Shown here: piece by piece, positions 61,890-64,000 of the stretch
Layout: every line of letters starts with the position of its first letter
How positions within the stretch are numbered: position 1 is the stretch's first letter
NCBI GenBank assembly: GCA_963761525.1
Contig: CAVXHG010000002.1
Coordinates: 1-64,000, forward strand
DNA from: BOG-931 sp963761525
GTDB taxonomy: Bacteria > Pseudomonadota > Alphaproteobacteria > Rhizobiales > Xanthobacteraceae
Direction: 5' to 3'
DNA length: 64,000 nucleotides
Program-made: the position numbers and the translations under genes
The notes under the pieces: model-generated
Told to the model about the DNA's origin: nothing
Seen by the model: the letters and a program-made list of their open reading frames with translations, nothing else
The model's database searches: none

Positions 61890-63731
61890 ATGACAGGGGA
61901 TGCTCCGACCCTCGCGGCGGCGGAAAGTGTGCTGCACAAGACCTTCGGCTTCGCGGCCTTCCGGCCCGGACAGGCCGAGGTCGTCTCCGAGATCCTTGAT
62001 GGCCGCGACGTGCTGGCGGTGATGCCAACCGGAAGCGGCAAGTCGCTCTGCTATCAGATCCCGGCGCTGCTCGGCGACGGCCTCACTGTTGTGGTGTCGC
62101 CTTTGATCGCGCTGATGCGCAATCAGGTTGCGCAGTTGCGCGGCTCCGGCGTTGCCGCCGCGGCGCTCAATTCCGCCAACGATCCGGACGAAAACCGCAC
62201 TGTGCTCGATCGCCTGGTGCGCGGCGAACTGCGCCTCGTCTACGTCGCGCCGGAGCGGCTGGTGCGGCCGGACATGCTCGCTCTGCTCAAGCGCGCCAAG
62301 GTCAAGCTCCTGGCCGTCGACGAGGCGCATTGCATCTCGCAGTGGGGCCATGACTTCCGTCCCGAATATGCCGGGCTCGGCAAAGTGCAGGCGGAACTCG
62401 GCGGCGTGCAGACCGTGGCTTTCACCGCGACCGCCGATGCCGCCACGCGCGCCGATATTCTGGCTCGGCTATTTTCTCGCGAGCCCGCCGTGTTCGTTCA
62501 TGGCTTCGATCGGCCCAATCTGCGGCTGGCCATGGCGGCAAAAGCCGGCGGCCGCAAGCAAATCGCCGATTTCGTCATGGCGCATCGCGGGCAGAGCGGC
62601 ATCATTTACTGCAACTCGCGGCGCAAGACCGAGGAGTTGGCGGATTTCCTGCGCGGATCAGGCATCAAGGCGCTGGCCTATCACGCCGGGATGGAGTCCG
62701 CGGACCGGTCGCGCAACCAGGATGTGTTCTTGCAGGAGGACAGCGTCGTTATGGCGGCGACGGTGGCGTTCGGCATGGGCATCGACAAGCCCGATGTCCG
62801 CTTCGTGCTTCACGCCGATATGCCAGCCAATATCGAAAGCTATTACCAGGAGATCGGCCGCGCCGGCCGCGACGGGTTGCCGGCCGATACGCTGACCCTT
62901 TACGGCATGGGGGACATCCGCCTGCGCCGCATGCAGATCGACGAGAGCGATTCCTCCGACGAACAGAAGCGGGTCGACCGGCAAAGGCTCAACGGGCTGG
63001 TCTCGTTGTGCGAATCGCCGCGCTGCCGCCGGCAGACGCTGCTGGCTTATTTTGCCGAAACCGTGCCGCCGTGCGGCAATTGCGATTTCTGCTGCGAGGG
63101 CGCCGAGGTTATCGACGGCACGATCGCGGCGCAGAAGGCGCTGTCCGCCATGGTGCGCACCGGCCAGCGTTTCGGCACCGAGCACCTCGTCAATGTGCTC
63201 ATTGGCGAGAGCACAGAAGCGGTTGCGAAATTTGGCCACGAACGGCTGCCGACGTTCGGCGTCGGCAAGGAATTCGGCAAGCAGGAATGGCGCTCGATCT
63301 TCCGGCAACTGCATGGCGCAGGCATCGTTGCGCTCGACATTACGGGCTACGGCACGTGGTCGGTTACCGATGCCGGCCGGCGCGTGCTCAAGGGCGCCGA
63401 CAAGGTCACGCTGCGCAAGGACACGCTCAAACCGGCCACGCGCAAGACCGCGCGCGCCGCCGGGAACGCCGCTGCGCTGGCGGATGGTGCGGTGGGCGAT
63501 ACGGAACTATTCGAGGCGCTGCGGCAGCGGCGGTCCGCGCTGGCCAAGGAGCAGCGGGTGGCGGCCTATGTCGTATTCGCCGACAAAACCCTGATCGACA
63601 TGGCCCGTCGCAAGCCGGCAACGACGGCCGAGATGGGCGCCGTTCATGGCGTTGGCGAAGCAAAGCTCCGCCAGTACGGCGACATCTTCCTCGATGTCAT
63701 CCGCCAGCATGCGGCGGCGCGCGCCGCATAG
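61890..63731 (+). CDS. recQ: ATP-dependent DNA helicase RecQ
   Basis: A 613-residue superfamily 2 helicase. Motif I is MPTGSGKSLCYQ, motif II VDEAHCISQWGHDFRPEY, motif III VAFTATAD, and motif VI includes QEIGRAGRDG. The RecQ C-terminal zinc module carries Cys residues in CESPRCRRQTLL and CGNCDFC. The HRDC domain starts near 525. Full-length compared with E. coli RecQ (about 610). It acts in recombination and replication fork repair. About 130 bp upstream it faces the MFS gene divergently. Confidence 0.96.
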   Translation: MTGDAPTLAAAESVLHKTFGFAAFRPGQAEVVSEILDGRDVLAVMPTGSGKSLCYQIPALLGDGLTVVVSPLIALMRNQVAQLRGSGVAAAALNSANDPDENRTVLDRLVRGELRLVYVAPERLVRPDMLALLKRAKVKLLAVDEAHCISQWGHDFRPEYAGLGKVQAELGGVQTVAFTATADAATRADILARLFSREPAVFVHGFDRPNLRLAMAAKAGGRKQIADFVMAHRGQSGIIYCNSRRKTEELADFLRGSGIKALAYHAGMESADRSRNQDVFLQEDSVVMAATVAFGMGIDKPDVRFVLHADMPANIESYYQEIGRAGRDGLPADTLTLYGMGDIRLRRMQIDESDSSDEQKRVDRQRLNGLVSLCESPRCRRQTLLAYFAETVPPCGNCDFCCEGAEVIDGTIAAQKALSAMVRTGQRFGTEHLVNVLIGESTEAVAKFGHERLPTFGVGKEFGKQEWRSIFRQLHGAGIVALDITGYGTWSVTDAGRRVLKGADKVTLRKDTLKPATRKTARAAGNAAALADGAVGDTELFEALRQRRSALAKEQRVAAYVVFADKTLIDMARRKPATTAEMGAVHGVGEAKLRQYGDIFLDVIRQHAAARAA

Positions 63732-64000
63732 TCCTTGCGTACTCCAAGGCCGGGAAACGCTTCGATTTGTGGGCCGCCCGCCGTGTTGCACCGCATCCTT
63801 CTCTATGTTAGCAAACCCTCGATTTTCGCGGGTTTCGCGGTTTTTATGCGGGTTCCGCGAACATCCAAGTCCCGCTTAAATCACAAGGGCTTGCGCGGGT
63901 CCGTTGGGGGCCGCTGCATGGCCCTTGGAAAAAATCAAAGCCCGAGCGAGCACCAACTTTGGCAGGCCAAGAAACCATCGTATCCGGCATGGCCGGCCGC
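63732..64000. other. Window-end stretch, no gene recognised
   Basis: About 270 bp follow recQ. CGATTTTCGCGGG and CGCGGTTTTTATGCGGG segments near 63820-63855 repeat a CGGGTT pattern. I see no convincing gene or terminator before the window ends. Confidence 0.4.

Overview
The window looks like chromosome from a GC-rich alphaproteobacterium of the Hyphomicrobiales (Bradyrhizobium/Rhodopseudomonas/Pseudolabrys-like). The basis is gene content: PhaR and the PHB genes, a RegB/RegA-type redox two-component pair, MmcB, rplU with a long basic tail, the rplU-rpmA-GNAT-obgE order, many Bug-type tripartite tricarboxylate transporter (TTT) binding proteins, and intergenic palindromes of a type I associate with Bradyrhizobium relatives. 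No rRNA, tRNA or CRISPR array was recognised. Species-level assignment is not possible by eye.

Layout. 0.1-2.6 kb: one large membrane protein of unknown function. 3.1-7.8 kb: a cNMP-domain thioredoxin-reductase-like flavoprotein, phaB and phaA, all carrying frameshifts, then an intact phaR. 7.8-11.2 kb: two tandem GGDEF-EAL proteins. 11.7-16 kb: a frameshifted TTT binding protein, an IS110-family transposase and an abutting IS1182-like element with a frameshifted transposase. 16-20 kb: outer-membrane barrel, small membrane protein, rpmF, mtgA and a renal-dipeptidase-type M19 peptidase. 20-28.8 kb: a 1 kb gene-poor repeat region, a GMC oxidoreductase, malic enzyme maeB, an aldo/keto reductase and a two-gene ABC exporter.

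28.9-43.6 kb is the most distinctive region. It holds a three-subunit xanthine-dehydrogenase-family molybdenum hydroxylase, a two-subunit ThDP decarboxylase-like enzyme, a PuuE-like polysaccharide-deacetylase-fold hydrolase plus the remnant of another, a GMC oxidoreductase, an FAD aromatic hydroxylase, three VOC proteins and four TTT solute-binding proteins. Together these look like an undescribed catabolic island, perhaps for an N-heteroaromatic or cyclic amide substrate (inference). No TTT membrane subunits are present.

43.9-55.3 kb is core: rplU, rpmA, a GNAT acetyltransferase, a membrane-anchored C13/caspase-like protease, obgE, an alpha/beta hydrolase, a four-domain rhodanese translationally coupled to a cysteine-dioxygenase-like protein, regB/regA, a lone receiver, mmcB and mtnA. 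55.4-61.8 kb is a second catabolic group: alpha/beta hydrolase, small ABM-type protein, two-subunit Rieske oxygenase, EamA transporter, a third deacetylase-fold hydrolase and a frameshifted MFS transporter. recQ closes the window.

Two features run across the window. First, there are 12 single-base frameshifts and one nonsense codon, and nine of the frameshifts plus the nonsense codon lie within 3.1-7.0 kb. This may be a local sequence-quality problem rather than true decay. Second, intergenic palindromic repeats recur, and one forms the C-terminus of the GNAT protein.
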